Positions 1 to 8,104 of a stretch of DNA of 64,000 nucleotides are shown here, piece after piece. Under the pieces are notes generated by a model. The model worked only from the letters and a program-made list of their open reading frames with translations, was not told the origin of the DNA and did not search any database. The first letter of the stretch is position 1, and the number at the start of each line of letters is the position of its first letter. Source of the DNA: Pseudomonadota bacterium (GTDB taxonomy: Bacteria > Pseudomonadota > Gammaproteobacteria > Acidiferrobacterales > Acidiferrobacteraceae). A program made the translations under genes and the position numbers. The DNA lies in contig JAJYGP010000025.1 of the NCBI GenBank assembly GCA_021785035.1, forward strand, positions 124,001 through 188,000, written 5' to 3'.

Positions 1-83
1 CCTCTTACGTGGCCACCGATTGCTTTTGGCGCTTGCCGTAATAGTCATTATAAGTGGCGTGTGGGGAGTGACGACCTAAAGTT

Positions 84-773
84 TTAAGGGGCCGGCAGAT
101 CGATGGCGGGCATAAGAGCGCGGAGCTTTTGACGCAGTTGTGGGGTAAGCCAGGGTTCGTAATGGGTCTTGAGCTCGATATCCTGGCAGCCAGCGGGCCG
201 GAAGTCTTTGAGGGTCAAATGGTTCACGCCTAGCTCCCCGAGTTCTGCGACAAGGGCTATAAGGTCATGGCTTGAGAGCAGGGCGGGGTGGACCGTGGTT
301 CTCAATTCGTAAGGTTTGCCGCTTGCGAGCAGTATCTTGAGCGATTCGCGGGCCGCCGTCTGGCTGCGGCGACCTTGAGTAATCGCGGCGTAGCGTGAGA
401 ACGGTCCCTTCACGTCTAGGCCCACCCAATCGACCAGTGGCAGAACTTGTGCGAAGCGTCTTGGCGAGACCCCGGCAGTATGAATTGCGGTGCCAAATCC
501 CGCTCCCCGGACCTCGAGCAAAGCCGATCGTACCGCTGCCGATTGCGCCAAGGGCTCGCCGCCGCTGAAGACCACGGCGTCCAAAAGCCCCTGCCGCTTA
601 GCGAGGAAGCCCTCGACTTCGGGCCACGAGATCCGGGGCTCGCTTTCCCAGAGGTGACTGTTGTGACAGTAGCGACAGCGCCATGGGCAGCCAGCACAGA
701 ATAAGACGGCGGCCTGGTGCCCCGGGTAATCGATGCTGCTCCAGGGCACAAGACCGCCTAAGCGGAGCCTCAT
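84..773 (-). CDS. nrdG: Anaerobic ribonucleotide reductase activating enzyme NrdG
   Basis: Radical SAM enzyme (229 aa) that uses a 4Fe-4S cluster and S-adenosylmethionine to install the glycyl radical on class III ribonucleotide reductase. The cluster motif CPWRCRYCHN (C-x3-C-x2-C) is near residue 30 and is followed by FSGGEPL, the usual SAM-contact region. The start ATG overlaps the stop of the preceding 60-aa glycyl-radical gene (ATGA), which ties it to the nrdD operon. It is the last gene visible in that operon; the remaining 83 bases to the window edge show nothing. Residue pattern and context agree, so the call is firm. Confidence 0.93.
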   Translation of the reverse strand: MRLRLGGLVPWSSIDYPGHQAAVLFCAGCPWRCRYCHNSHLWESEPRISWPEVEGFLAKRQGLLDAVVFSGGEPLAQSAAVRSALLEVRGAGFGTAIHTAGVSPRRFAQVLPLVDWVGLDVKGPFSRYAAITQGRRSQTAARESLKILLASGKPYELRTTVHPALLSSHDLIALVAELGELGVNHLTLKDFRPAGCQDIELKTHYEPWLTPQLRQKLRALMPAIDLPAP

Positions 774-952
774 CCTCCAAGATGGTCTTCTTGAAAAAAG
801 ACCCGCTCCTCGTGTTCGCCCTTTTTGCCCTCGTTGAATGAGGCCACCGGGCGATGGTAGCCCATGACGCGGGTCCAGACTTCGCAGAGCTGGCGTTCGT
901 CCGCGCGTAACGCGGAGTTTTGTGACGTAAGTTCTGTTTCCCGGTTTTTCAT
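770..952 (-). CDS. Separately encoded glycyl-radical tail of anaerobic ribonucleotide reductase
   Basis: A 60-aa protein whose second half reads CEVWTRVMGYHRPVASFNEG and then a Lys/Glu/Arg-rich end. This matches the extreme C-terminus of single-chain NrdD (E. coli RVCGYLG...PFN.GK), including the RxxGY sequence that carries the radical glycine, here Gly31. The upstream nrdD chain stops just after its zinc-ribbon cysteines and lacks this loop, so the two products together cover one NrdD. The ATG at 952 has a good AGGAG Shine-Dalgarno six bases upstream; a longer in-frame start at 1015 would overlap nrdD and lacks this signal. Its stop overlaps the nrdG start. My recollection is that short proteins like this occur next to nrdD in other proteobacteria, but I cannot check. 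Confidence 0.8.
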   Translation of the reverse strand: MKNRETELTSQNSALRADERQLCEVWTRVMGYHRPVASFNEGKKGEHEERVFFQEDHLGG

Positions 953-971
953 AGACGACTCCTGATGTTGA

Positions 972-2969
972 CTAAGTGGCGGCTTGCGCGCGTCGGCGCG
1001 CCCAAGCCTCTTCATCGCATGTCGGACAATACTGATGCTCGCCCGCGATATAGCCGTGGTGCGGGCAGATCGAGAAGGTGGGGGTGATGGTAATGTAGGG
1101 CATGCGAAAACGGGTCAGCGCCCGGCGCACGAGATCGCGTGCCACGGTGGCACAAGATAGCCGCTCGTTCATATACAGATGCAGGACCGTGCCCCCGGTG
1201 TAACGTCTCTGTAGGTCCTCCTGGCGCTCCAGGGCCTCGAACGGGTCGTCGGTCAGACCTACGGGTAGCTGCGATGAGTTCGTATAGTAAGGCCGCTCGC
1301 GCGTACCGGCTTGAATGATGCCCGGGAAGCGCTGACGATCGGCGCGTGCGAAGCGATAGGTCGCGCCTTCGGCGGGTGAGGCCTCTAGATTATAAAGACA
1401 CCCGGTTTCTTCCTGGAAGCGCGCCAGTCGGGCGCGGATATGATCGAGTAAGCGGCACGCCAGAGCATGGCCATCGGGGTGGACGATATCGAAGGCATCA
1501 GCGGTGAAGTTGCGTATCATCTCGTTGATGCCATTCACTCCGATGGTCGAGAAATGGTTGCGCAAGGTCCCAAGATAACGCTTGGTGTAAGGAAAAAGCC
1601 CCTGGTCCATATAGCTCTGAATGGTCTTGCGTTTGATCTCGAGGCTTGTGCGAGCCATCTCCAAGAGCCGGTCTAGTGTCAGGAAAAGCTCGGCTTCTTG
1701 ACCTCTATGAATGTATCCGAGGCGTGCGCAATTGATAGTCACTACCCCTACCGAGCCTGTTTGCTCCGCCGATCCAAAAAGCCCGTTGCCGCGTTTTAGA
1801 AGCTCGGTCAGGTCCAACTGAAGCCGGCAACACATGGAGCGCACCATGTGCGGTTCGAGATCAGAGTTCAAGAAGTTCTGGAAATAGGGCAGGCCATATT
1901 TCGCGGTCAAGGCGAACAAGCGCTCGACGTTCTCGCCCTCCCAATCGAAGTCTTTGGTAATGTTATAGGTCGGGATTGGGAACGTGAAAACGCGGCCTTT
2001 GGCGTCACCCTTTTCCATGACCTCGAGGTAGGCCTTGTTGATGAGCGCCATTTCGGGTGCCAAGTCCCCATAGGTGAAGGGCATCTCTTCGCCGCCTATG
2101 ATCGGAACTTGGTCGCGCAAATCCTCGGGACACGTCCAGTCGAATGTCAGATTGGTGAACGGCGTCTGCGTACCCCAGCGGGAAGGGATATTGAGATTAT
2201 ATATCAGCTCTTGTATGCACTGCAGGACGTCTTCGTACGCCATCTTGTCTTTGCGGACAAAGGGCGCCAAGTAGGTGTCGAAGGAACTAAAGGCCTGGGC
2301 CCCTGCCCATTCGTTTTGGAGAGTACCTAGGAAGTTGACGATTTGTCCAACCGCGCTCGAAAGATGTTTCGGGGGGGCTGCCTCGACCTTGTGCGAAACC
2401 CCGTTTAGGCCTTCGTTGAGCAGCGTGCGGAGCGACCAACCGGCACAATAACCCGAAAGCATATCGAGGTCGTGGATATGAATCGCCCCGTCTCTATGGG
2501 CCGCTCCTATCTCTTGAGGGTAAACGTGGTTCAACCAGTAGTTGGCGACGACCTTGCCGGAGATGCTAAGAATAAGCCCGCCCAAGGAGTAACCCTGGTT
2601 CGCGTTGGCGCTCACCCGCCAGTCGCGCCGATCCAGATACTCTGTCACCGCCTCTTCGACCTCAACATGAACCTTGCCTTCTTCGCGCGTGAGTCGACGC
2701 TTTTCCCGATAAGCGATATAAAGATGGGCCGTGTGGCGAAAGCCGTGGGCGAGCAGTGTATCTTCCACGGCGTCTTGTATGGTCTCGACGTCAGGATGGC
2801 CGGTCGGTAGACGAGCCTCGATCTGTTCGGTGAGAATCGTCGCCTCTGCAGCCCCGAACTCGCCGCCGGCGCTCCCGGCTCGTAGAACCGCGTAATGAAT
2901 TTTGCGTGGGTCAAACGGGACTAGGCGGCCGTCGCGCTTACGTACCTTTCTGACACCCGTTTCCGTCAT
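972..2969 (-). CDS. nrdD: Anaerobic ribonucleoside-triphosphate reductase, main chain NrdD
   Basis: Class III ribonucleotide reductase large chain (about 665 aa) converting NTPs to dNTPs without oxygen. It has an N-terminal ATP-cone (VRKRDGRLVPFDPRKI, first 20-100 residues), the ten-stranded barrel with catalytic-type cysteines, and a C-terminal zinc ribbon (CPHHGY...CPTC). The chain ends there, without the RxxGY radical loop, which is encoded by the next gene. The frame is open to a GTG at 3038, but that codon lies inside an FNR box; an ATG at 2969 has GGGG six bases upstream and lies below the predicted transcription start near 2995, so I prefer it (ATGs at 2984 and 2996 remain possible). 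A perfect 6-bp palindrome (CCTACA-ACA-TGTAGG, 3004-3018) lies in the promoter. Confidence 0.92.
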   Translation of the reverse strand: MTETGVRKVRKRDGRLVPFDPRKIHYAVLRAGSAGGEFGAAEATILTEQIEARLPTGHPDVETIQDAVEDTLLAHGFRHTAHLYIAYREKRRLTREEGKVHVEVEEAVTEYLDRRDWRVSANANQGYSLGGLILSISGKVVANYWLNHVYPQEIGAAHRDGAIHIHDLDMLSGYCAGWSLRTLLNEGLNGVSHKVEAAPPKHLSSAVGQIVNFLGTLQNEWAGAQAFSSFDTYLAPFVRKDKMAYEDVLQCIQELIYNLNIPSRWGTQTPFTNLTFDWTCPEDLRDQVPIIGGEEMPFTYGDLAPEMALINKAYLEVMEKGDAKGRVFTFPIPTYNITKDFDWEGENVERLFALTAKYGLPYFQNFLNSDLEPHMVRSMCCRLQLDLTELLKRGNGLFGSAEQTGSVGVVTINCARLGYIHRGQEAELFLTLDRLLEMARTSLEIKRKTIQSYMDQGLFPYTKRYLGTLRNHFSTIGVNGINEMIRNFTADAFDIVHPDGHALACRLLDHIRARLARFQEETGCLYNLEASPAEGATYRFARADRQRFPGIIQAGTRERPYYTNSSQLPVGLTDDPFEALERQEDLQRRYTGGTVLHLYMNERLSCATVARDLVRRALTRFRMPYITITPTFSICPHHGYIAGEHQYCPTCDEEAWARRRAQAAT

Positions 2970-3029
2970 ATAAGCCCCATTCATTGTGATTTCCATAAAA
3001 AACCCTACAACATGTAGGAGCGGCGAGGT

Positions 3030-3043
3030 TTGATCCACATCAA
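3030..3043. promoter_or_regulatory. FNR/Anr box between nrdD and the radical SAM-ubiUV operon
   Basis: TTGATCCACATCAA is a perfect match to the FNR consensus TTGAT-N4-ATCAA. On the + strand a -10 element TACACT (3066-3071) is centred 32 bp from the box centre, exactly the class II (-41.5) geometry, giving a start near 3078 for the operon at 3103. On the - strand a weaker TAGGGT (3002-3007) sits at the same distance for nrdD. One box could therefore activate both directions. Confidence 0.85.
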
Positions 3044-3102
3044 CGGATTGGGTGGCATCAGTCCGTACACTTTAGCCATCCGTTCTTTGGGAAGTGAGGG
3101 CT

Positions 3103-3777
3103 ATGGCGATCGTGAATGCCGTTCGGCGTCCGGAGGTCTTTTTAAAGCCGATACGGGGAGTTGTAGCCTATCGAATAGGCCAGAGTGTCTATTTGAACCT
3201 CACCAGCCGCTGTACCTTGCGTTGCCGATTCTGTCCCAAATTTCATCGGACTTGGATTGTTGAGGATGCCTACCTTCGGTTGGCGTTGGCAGACGAGCCG
3301 AGGGTCGCAGATGTCGTTTCGGCGGCGCAGCTTCAGGGTGCCTGTGAGGAGTACGTGTTTTGCGGCCTGGGCGAGCCGACTACGCGCCTTGATACCTTGC
3401 TCGAGGTCGCCTCGATTCTAAAGAGAGGGGGTAACCGCCTCCGCCTTAATACCGACGGGCTCGCTCAGCTCATCCATGGCCCCGACGTTGCCCCGCGCCT
3501 GGCGGGCCTTATAGATCATGTGTCGATTTCCTTGAATGCTCACAATGAGGCCGTCTATCAGCGCTGGTGCCGGCCAAAGCTTTCCGGAAGCTTTGCCGCG
3601 GTTCTCGCCTTTGCCGAGCGCTGCCGGGGTTTTGTGCCCAGGGTGACCCTGACTGCGATCGACGGTCTAGACGGGGTGGATATTAAGGCGTGCGCCGGGC
3701 TAGCGCGCGATATCGGAGTCGGGTTTCGCGCCCGACCGTGGGGGGCCACAGGTGGTCGTGCTTTCCGAGTTCGTTGA
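3103..3777 (+). CDS. TatD-linked type radical SAM protein
   Basis: About 224 aa with a radical SAM motif CTLRCRFCPK near residue 40 and a GLGEPT motif typical of compact NrdG/QueE-sized radical SAM enzymes. Overall form and the leading YLNLTSRC resemble the TIGR04038 family (TatD-associated radical SAM protein), whose substrate is unknown. ATG at 3103 follows GTGAGG; a GTG at 3094 is an alternative. It is first in an operon with yhcC-like, ubiU, ubiV and the LplA-DUF116 gene, and its 3' end overlaps the next start by 26 bp. The promoter carries an FNR box, so expression should rise when oxygen is low. No TatD nuclease gene is nearby, so the role here may relate to the operon instead. Confidence 0.75.
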   Translation: MAIVNAVRRPEVFLKPIRGVVAYRIGQSVYLNLTSRCTLRCRFCPKFHRTWIVEDAYLRLALADEPRVADVVSAAQLQGACEEYVFCGLGEPTTRLDTLLEVASILKRGGNRLRLNTDGLAQLIHGPDVAPRLAGLIDHVSISLNAHNEAVYQRWCRPKLSGSFAAVLAFAERCRGFVPRVTLTAIDGLDGVDIKACAGLARDIGVGFRARPWGATGGRAFRVR

Positions 3778-4681
3778 CACGTTTGGCCAACACCTCCTGT
3801 CGCAATTCGGCGAACGAGTCCATAAGGTGGCCATAGACGCGGGCTTTACCTGCCCCAACCGCGATGGCCGCCGCGGCCGTGGCGGTTGCACGTTTTGCAA
3901 TAACAAATCGTTTCAGCCGGAGGCCCGGATGCCAACTATCGTTGATCAAGTCCGCGCAGGCATGGCTTGCGTAGTGCGCCGTACCGGCGCACGCAAGGTC
4001 TTGGCCTATTTTCAGACCTATACGAATACCTATGCGCCGCTTAACACGTTGGCCACGTGCTACGAACAGGCGCTTTCGGTGCCGGGCGTCGTTGGTTTGA
4101 GTGTCGGCACGAGACCCGATTGCCTATCGGACCCGATTGTGGGGCTGCTTGCCTCCTATCGCGACCGTGGTTATACGGTCTGGATTGAGCTGGGTTTGCA
4201 GTCGAGCTTCGACGACACTCTTTTGCGCGTCAATAGAGGCCACGGCTTCGCCGAATATCGCGAAGCTATTGCTTTGATAGGCCGCTACCAATTACCGGTG
4301 TGCACGCACCTTATCATCGGGCTGCCAGGTGAGGGGCGTCGCCATGCGCTAGAGACTCTGGCGCGGGTTTTATCTCTGGGCGTTGCCGGTCTCAAGGTGC
4401 ATCCCCTGCATGTAGTCCGCGGGAGCCGTCTGGCGCACGACTGGCGCAAGGGCGAATTGACACCAATATCTTTCGAGGACTATATCGCCATCGTAACCGA
4501 TCTTATCGAGCGCACACCGCGCCATGTCGTGTTTCATCGACTTACCGGGACTGCCCGCGCGGCCTTGCTGTTGGCGCCTGAGTGGTGCTCCGGCAAGTGG
4601 CGGGTCTTAAACGCGATTACCTCAGAACTCGCGAGAAGGGGAACGTCCCAAGGGGTCTTCGCACTAGCAGGGGTCTTATGA
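3752..4681 (+). CDS. YhcC-family (TIGR01212) radical SAM protein
   Basis: 309 aa, the same length as E. coli YhcC and alike from the N-terminus (FGERVHKVAIDAGFTCPNRD). The cluster cysteines are in TCPNRDGRRGRGGCTFCNN, the characteristic C-x(about 9)-C-x2-C spacing of this Elp3/MiaB-like family. The start is GTG at 3752 inside the previous gene, after a G-rich ribosome-binding stretch. The stop overlaps the ubiU start (ATGA). The family's reaction is not established to my knowledge. Its place in an FNR-controlled operon with the O2-independent ubiquinone hydroxylation genes suggests an anaerobic role, which is inference. Confidence 0.85.
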   Translation: MVVLSEFVDTFGQHLLSQFGERVHKVAIDAGFTCPNRDGRRGRGGCTFCNNKSFQPEARMPTIVDQVRAGMACVVRRTGARKVLAYFQTYTNTYAPLNTLATCYEQALSVPGVVGLSVGTRPDCLSDPIVGLLASYRDRGYTVWIELGLQSSFDDTLLRVNRGHGFAEYREAIALIGRYQLPVCTHLIIGLPGEGRRHALETLARVLSLGVAGLKVHPLHVVRGSRLAHDWRKGELTPISFEDYIAIVTDLIERTPRHVVFHRLTGTARAALLLAPEWCSGKWRVLNAITSELARRGTSQGVFALAGVL

Positions 4682-5682
4682 CGATACCAGAACTTGTGTG
4701 TCCGGCGGGCACCGGGGCCGCGCTCGAAGCGGCCGTCGATCATGGAGCGGATGTCGTCTATGTGGGGCTGCGCAACGAAACCAACGCCCGTAATTTCCCC
4801 GGTCTTAATCTGACGACCTCCGAGCTCATGGGTGGTGTCCGCTATGCCCATGCCCGGGGGTGCAAGGTCTATCTTGCGCTCAATACCTATCCTCAGCCCG
4901 GGCGATTGGCCATGTGGCAGCAGACCGCTGATCAGGCCGCGTCGGCCGGCGTGGATGCAGTTATAGCAGCTGATCCCGGGGTCTTGCGTTATTGTCAGCA
5001 GCGCTACCCGAATTTGCCGCGCCATTTATCGGTCCAGGGTTCGGCTACGAGCAACCAGGCTTTGAGCTTCTATGCCGAGCAATTGGGCGTAACGCGCGCG
5101 GTCCTTCCGCGCGTTCTGTCGCTGAATCAGGTTCAAAAGCTCGGGGAGAAGGCCCCGGTGGATCTCGAAGTCTTTGGTTTTGGTGGCTTATGCGTCATGG
5201 TCGAAGGGCGCTGCGCCCTCTCGTCTTACGCGACCGGGGTATCCCCCAACACCTGTGGCGCTTGTTCCCCGGCCTCGGCCGTCCGTTGGGAAGAGAAAGC
5301 AGGGAAACGCCATGTCCGCTTAAATGGCGTCCTGATAGACGTCTTCCAGAAGACCGAAAAAGCGGGATATCCCACCTTGTGCAAGGGCCGCTTCAAAATC
5401 GGTGAAAACGTAGGCTACGTCTTGGAGGAGCCGACCAGCCTCAACGTCTTGCCTATCCTGCAGGACTTGGCGCGGATTCCGGTACGCGCGATCAAGATCG
5501 AAGGCCGCCAGCGCTCACCATCTTATGTCGCCCGCGTAACCGCGATTTTTCGGGCGGCCCTGGACGCCTATTCGCGAGACCCTGAGGCCTACCGCGTGCA
5601 AGCCTCGTGGACCGAGGGACTGGCGTCTTTGTCTGAGGGCCACCACCAGACCCTCGGCGCCTTTGAAAGGCCCTGGCGATGA
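4678..5682 (+). CDS. ubiU: UbiU, O2-independent ubiquinone hydroxylation subunit (U32 family)
   Basis: 334 aa, closely matching E. coli YhbU/UbiU throughout (ELVCPAG at the start, NARNFPGLN, RHLSVQGSAT, VLPRVLSLNQV, IEGRQRSP). The four cysteines that bind a 4Fe-4S cluster in UbiU are present in GLCVM, EGRCALSS, GACSP and PTLCKGR. UbiU acts with UbiV as a heterodimer, with UbiT, to hydroxylate the ubiquinone ring without O2. An extra Cys in SPNTCGACSP is not in the E. coli protein. The ATG at 4678 overlaps the upstream stop; a longer frame exists but would lie inside yhcC. Older peptidase U32 labels are misleading for this subfamily. Confidence 0.95.
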   Translation: MTIPELVCPAGTGAALEAAVDHGADVVYVGLRNETNARNFPGLNLTTSELMGGVRYAHARGCKVYLALNTYPQPGRLAMWQQTADQAASAGVDAVIAADPGVLRYCQQRYPNLPRHLSVQGSATSNQALSFYAEQLGVTRAVLPRVLSLNQVQKLGEKAPVDLEVFGFGGLCVMVEGRCALSSYATGVSPNTCGACSPASAVRWEEKAGKRHVRLNGVLIDVFQKTEKAGYPTLCKGRFKIGENVGYVLEEPTSLNVLPILQDLARIPVRAIKIEGRQRSPSYVARVTAIFRAALDAYSRDPEAYRVQASWTEGLASLSEGHHQTLGAFERPWR

Positions 5683-6563
5683 GGCTCTCGCTGGCACCCA
5701 TCCCGTTTTTTTGGGAACCGAAGAGACTTCGGAGCTTCTACGCCGCTATTGCCGAAAGCCCGATCGATATCGTCTATCTCGGCGAGACCGTCTGCTACAA
5801 ACGCCGCGGCCTGCGGCTCCCGGATTGGCTCGCCATAGGCGATATGCTGACAGCGCACGGGAAGGAGGTCGTTTTGTCGAGCCTCGTCCTAGTCGACGGC
5901 GAGGCCGAGATCAGGGCGACGCGGAGATTGTGTCAAAACGGCCGTTTCCTTATCGAGGCCAACGATATGAGCGCTGTAAGCTTGGCGCACGGGACCGCGT
6001 TCGTGGCGGGCGCCACTCTCAATATTTACAACGAAGAGACGCTAAAGATCCTAATCGAGAGCGGGGCTACCCGGTTTGTGGCAGCTCTGGAGCTGGACCA
6101 TCGGGCCCTTGCGACCTTGCGCGCCGCGCACGCCCCATCCATCGAATGTGAGGTCCTGGCCTTCGGCAGGCCAGCCCTCGCCTATTCGGCGCGCTGTTTT
6201 AGCGCGCGCAGTATTGATCGCGGTAAGGACGCTTGCGAATGGGTTTGCGAGGGGCAGCCGGCTGGTATTCCGGTAGCGACCCAAGAGGATGTCCCGTTTC
6301 TGACGATAAACGGACCTCAGGTGCATTCCGCGCAGATCTTGAATTATCTTACCGACCTTTCCCAGCTTGACGCTGCGGGCGTCGATATCTTACGTATCAT
6401 GCCCGAAGCCGAACATTCACTGTCCGTTATCGAGATCTTCCGTGCGGTCCTCGATCGACGCCAGACAGTCGAGGCCGCGATCAGCGCCTTGACGTCCAAG
6501 GGCCTCACTCGCGGGACCAATGGCTACTGGCACGGGCAAGCGGGCCAGACGCTATGTCCATGA
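5679..6563 (+). CDS. ubiV: UbiV, O2-independent ubiquinone hydroxylation subunit (U32 family)
   Basis: 294 aa, matching E. coli YhbV/UbiV (SLAPIPFFW, DIVYLGETVCYKRRG, FLIEANDMSAV, LAYSARCFSARS, DACEWVC). The UbiV cluster cysteines are visible in ETVCYKR, SARCFSAR and the DACEWVC pair. It partners UbiU to hydroxylate the quinone precursor without O2. The start overlaps the ubiU stop (ATGA) and the end overlaps the LplA-DUF116 start by 10 bp, so translation is probably coupled. It is expected to follow the FNR control of the operon promoter. Confidence 0.95.
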   Translation: MRLSLAPIPFFWEPKRLRSFYAAIAESPIDIVYLGETVCYKRRGLRLPDWLAIGDMLTAHGKEVVLSSLVLVDGEAEIRATRRLCQNGRFLIEANDMSAVSLAHGTAFVAGATLNIYNEETLKILIESGATRFVAALELDHRALATLRAAHAPSIECEVLAFGRPALAYSARCFSARSIDRGKDACEWVCEGQPAGIPVATQEDVPFLTINGPQVHSAQILNYLTDLSQLDAAGVDILRIMPEAEHSLSVIEIFRAVLDRRQTVEAAISALTSKGLTRGTNGYWHGQAGQTLCP

Positions 6564-8104
6564 CCTTAGCGTGGCACGATATTCATACGCTCGATCCTCG
6601 GCAGTTCGAGGCCTATGAGGAAGCGCTGTGCGCCCGTGCCCAAGCCGGCGAGGCGGTGCTTGGGTTTTCGCGCTTGTCGCGTTGCGCGCTTATGGGAGCT
6701 TTCGAGGACCCTCGCAGGGCTTTACGTCTATCCTATATACGCGACCGCTTTCCCATCGTCCGTCGCCGCACGGGCGGCGGCAGCCTCTCGTTGGATCCGG
6801 GGACGCTTATTCTGGTGCTCGCATTTCCGAGCCCCAGAAATAACATTAAGCCCCTGGCTGAGCTCATGGCAAGCTTATGTGCCCCACTCTTGCAGGCCCT
6901 GAGCCAGTATGGCCTCTGCGCGCGCTTTGATGCTCCAAACGATATGACCGTCGAAGACCGCAAGATAGGAAGCGGCTTTTTGCTCCGCGACGGAGACGTT
7001 ATTGTGTTCGAGGCAGCGCTGGCCCTGTCTTTGGATATTGAAGAGCTGTTGAAGACCTTGAGGCTGCCGCTCGAAAAGCTCTCGGCGGCTGGAATTTTGG
7101 CTGCTCGTGATCGCTTCGCGCCCTTGAATGCCCACCTTCCCGATCTGCGGACCGCCGCTCTTCATTCCACCATTGCCCTACACCTAGCCCAAGCGCTCGG
7201 TCTTTCCCCGCAGCGCGAAAGGCCACCGTGCCCAAAGACGCGTAGCCCCATGGTTTTTACCGAAGACTGTGTGCCCGACGTCTCGGCCTTCCTAAAAACC
7301 CCAGGAGGTGTTGTGTATATCGATGTCTGCTTGGATGGGACCATGGTGCGCCGTGCCCGATTTACAGGCAGCATTCACTGCGCCAACCCAAAGACCTGGG
7401 CGCGTCTTTCCGACTCTTTACAGGGTTCTGATATCACAAGGCTTGGGCTGACCCTGGACCGCGTGTTAGAGGGATCCCCCGATATGATAGGCATAGATCG
7501 GGCTGACATCGTCTATCTCGGACACTTGTGTGCGTCTCGTCACGCCATAAGCCAACACCTGGATTTCTCCGCGGCCCGCCAGATCACGATTTTTAGTCTC
7601 GACCGGACCATTGCGGCGCAAGACATTCTAGCGGCCGCGGAGGTCGTTCTTCTCCCCTATTGTGCGAAACCGTCATGGTGCAAATGGCGCCATCGAGACG
7701 GCTGCCCTGAATGCGGATTCTGCGCGGTGGGTGAGGCCTATCACTTGGCGCGTCAGCGCGGCCTTCAGGTTGTGACCATTACCGCCTACGAACATCTTTG
7801 CACGGTGCTCGCGGATATGAAACGCCGTAAGGTGTCCGCGTTTCTCGGCGTCTGTTGTACAGACTTCTTTCTTAAGCGCGACTATGCCTTCGTAGACGCG
7901 GGGATACCCGCCCTCTTTATCGATATAGGGGGCGACACGTGCTACACCCTGCGTTTAGAGGAGGCCGCTTACGCGGGACGGTTCGAAGCAGAGGCGTCTT
8001 TGGACGCGCGCTTATTCGCGAACGTCCTGCAATGGCGAGATCGCTTGAAGGCCGACCGGGACGTGGAGGTTGGCCGGGCCTCTGGTCTCAATGGGGTCCT
8101 ATAA
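6554..8104 (+). CDS. Lipoate/octanoate ligase-like domain fused to DUF116
   Basis: 516 aa in three parts. Residues 1-220 form a lipoate-protein ligase A fold with RRRTGGGSLSLDPGTL (the usual RRxSGGGAVxHD-like loop) and NDMTVEDRKIGSGF, which keeps the catalytic-type lysine. Residues about 240-310 (GGVVYIDVCLDGTMVRRARF) resemble the LplA C-terminal accessory domain. Residues about 350-490 resemble DUF116: many cysteines in PYCAKPSWC, CPECGFC, HLCTV and GVCCTDF, suggesting a metal or Fe-S site. It is the last gene of the FNR-linked rSAM-ubiUV operon and its 3' end overlaps the convergent methyltransferase gene by 6 bp. The substrate is unknown; plain lipoate scavenging is possible, but endogenous lipA/lipB lie 10 kb away. 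Confidence 0.75.
   Translation: MSMTLAWHDIHTLDPRQFEAYEEALCARAQAGEAVLGFSRLSRCALMGAFEDPRRALRLSYIRDRFPIVRRRTGGGSLSLDPGTLILVLAFPSPRNNIKPLAELMASLCAPLLQALSQYGLCARFDAPNDMTVEDRKIGSGFLLRDGDVIVFEAALALSLDIEELLKTLRLPLEKLSAAGILAARDRFAPLNAHLPDLRTAALHSTIALHLAQALGLSPQRERPPCPKTRSPMVFTEDCVPDVSAFLKTPGGVVYIDVCLDGTMVRRARFTGSIHCANPKTWARLSDSLQGSDITRLGLTLDRVLEGSPDMIGIDRADIVYLGHLCASRHAISQHLDFSAARQITIFSLDRTIAAQDILAAAEVVLLPYCAKPSWCKWRHRDGCPECGFCAVGEAYHLARQRGLQVVTITAYEHLCTVLADMKRRKVSAFLGVCCTDFFLKRDYAFVDAGIPALFIDIGGDTCYTLRLEEAAYAGRFEAEASLDARLFANVLQWRDRLKADRDVEVGRASGLNGVL

Noticed and set aside
1467-2810. Several open frames of 66-160 codons opposite nrdD
   Set aside because: They are antisense to a well-conserved gene, have no ribosome-binding sites and no recognisable domains.
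4678-6563. Reading UbiU/UbiV as U32 collagenase-type proteases
   Set aside because: The cysteine pattern and full-length similarity follow YhbU/YhbV, which are ubiquinone-synthesis proteins.
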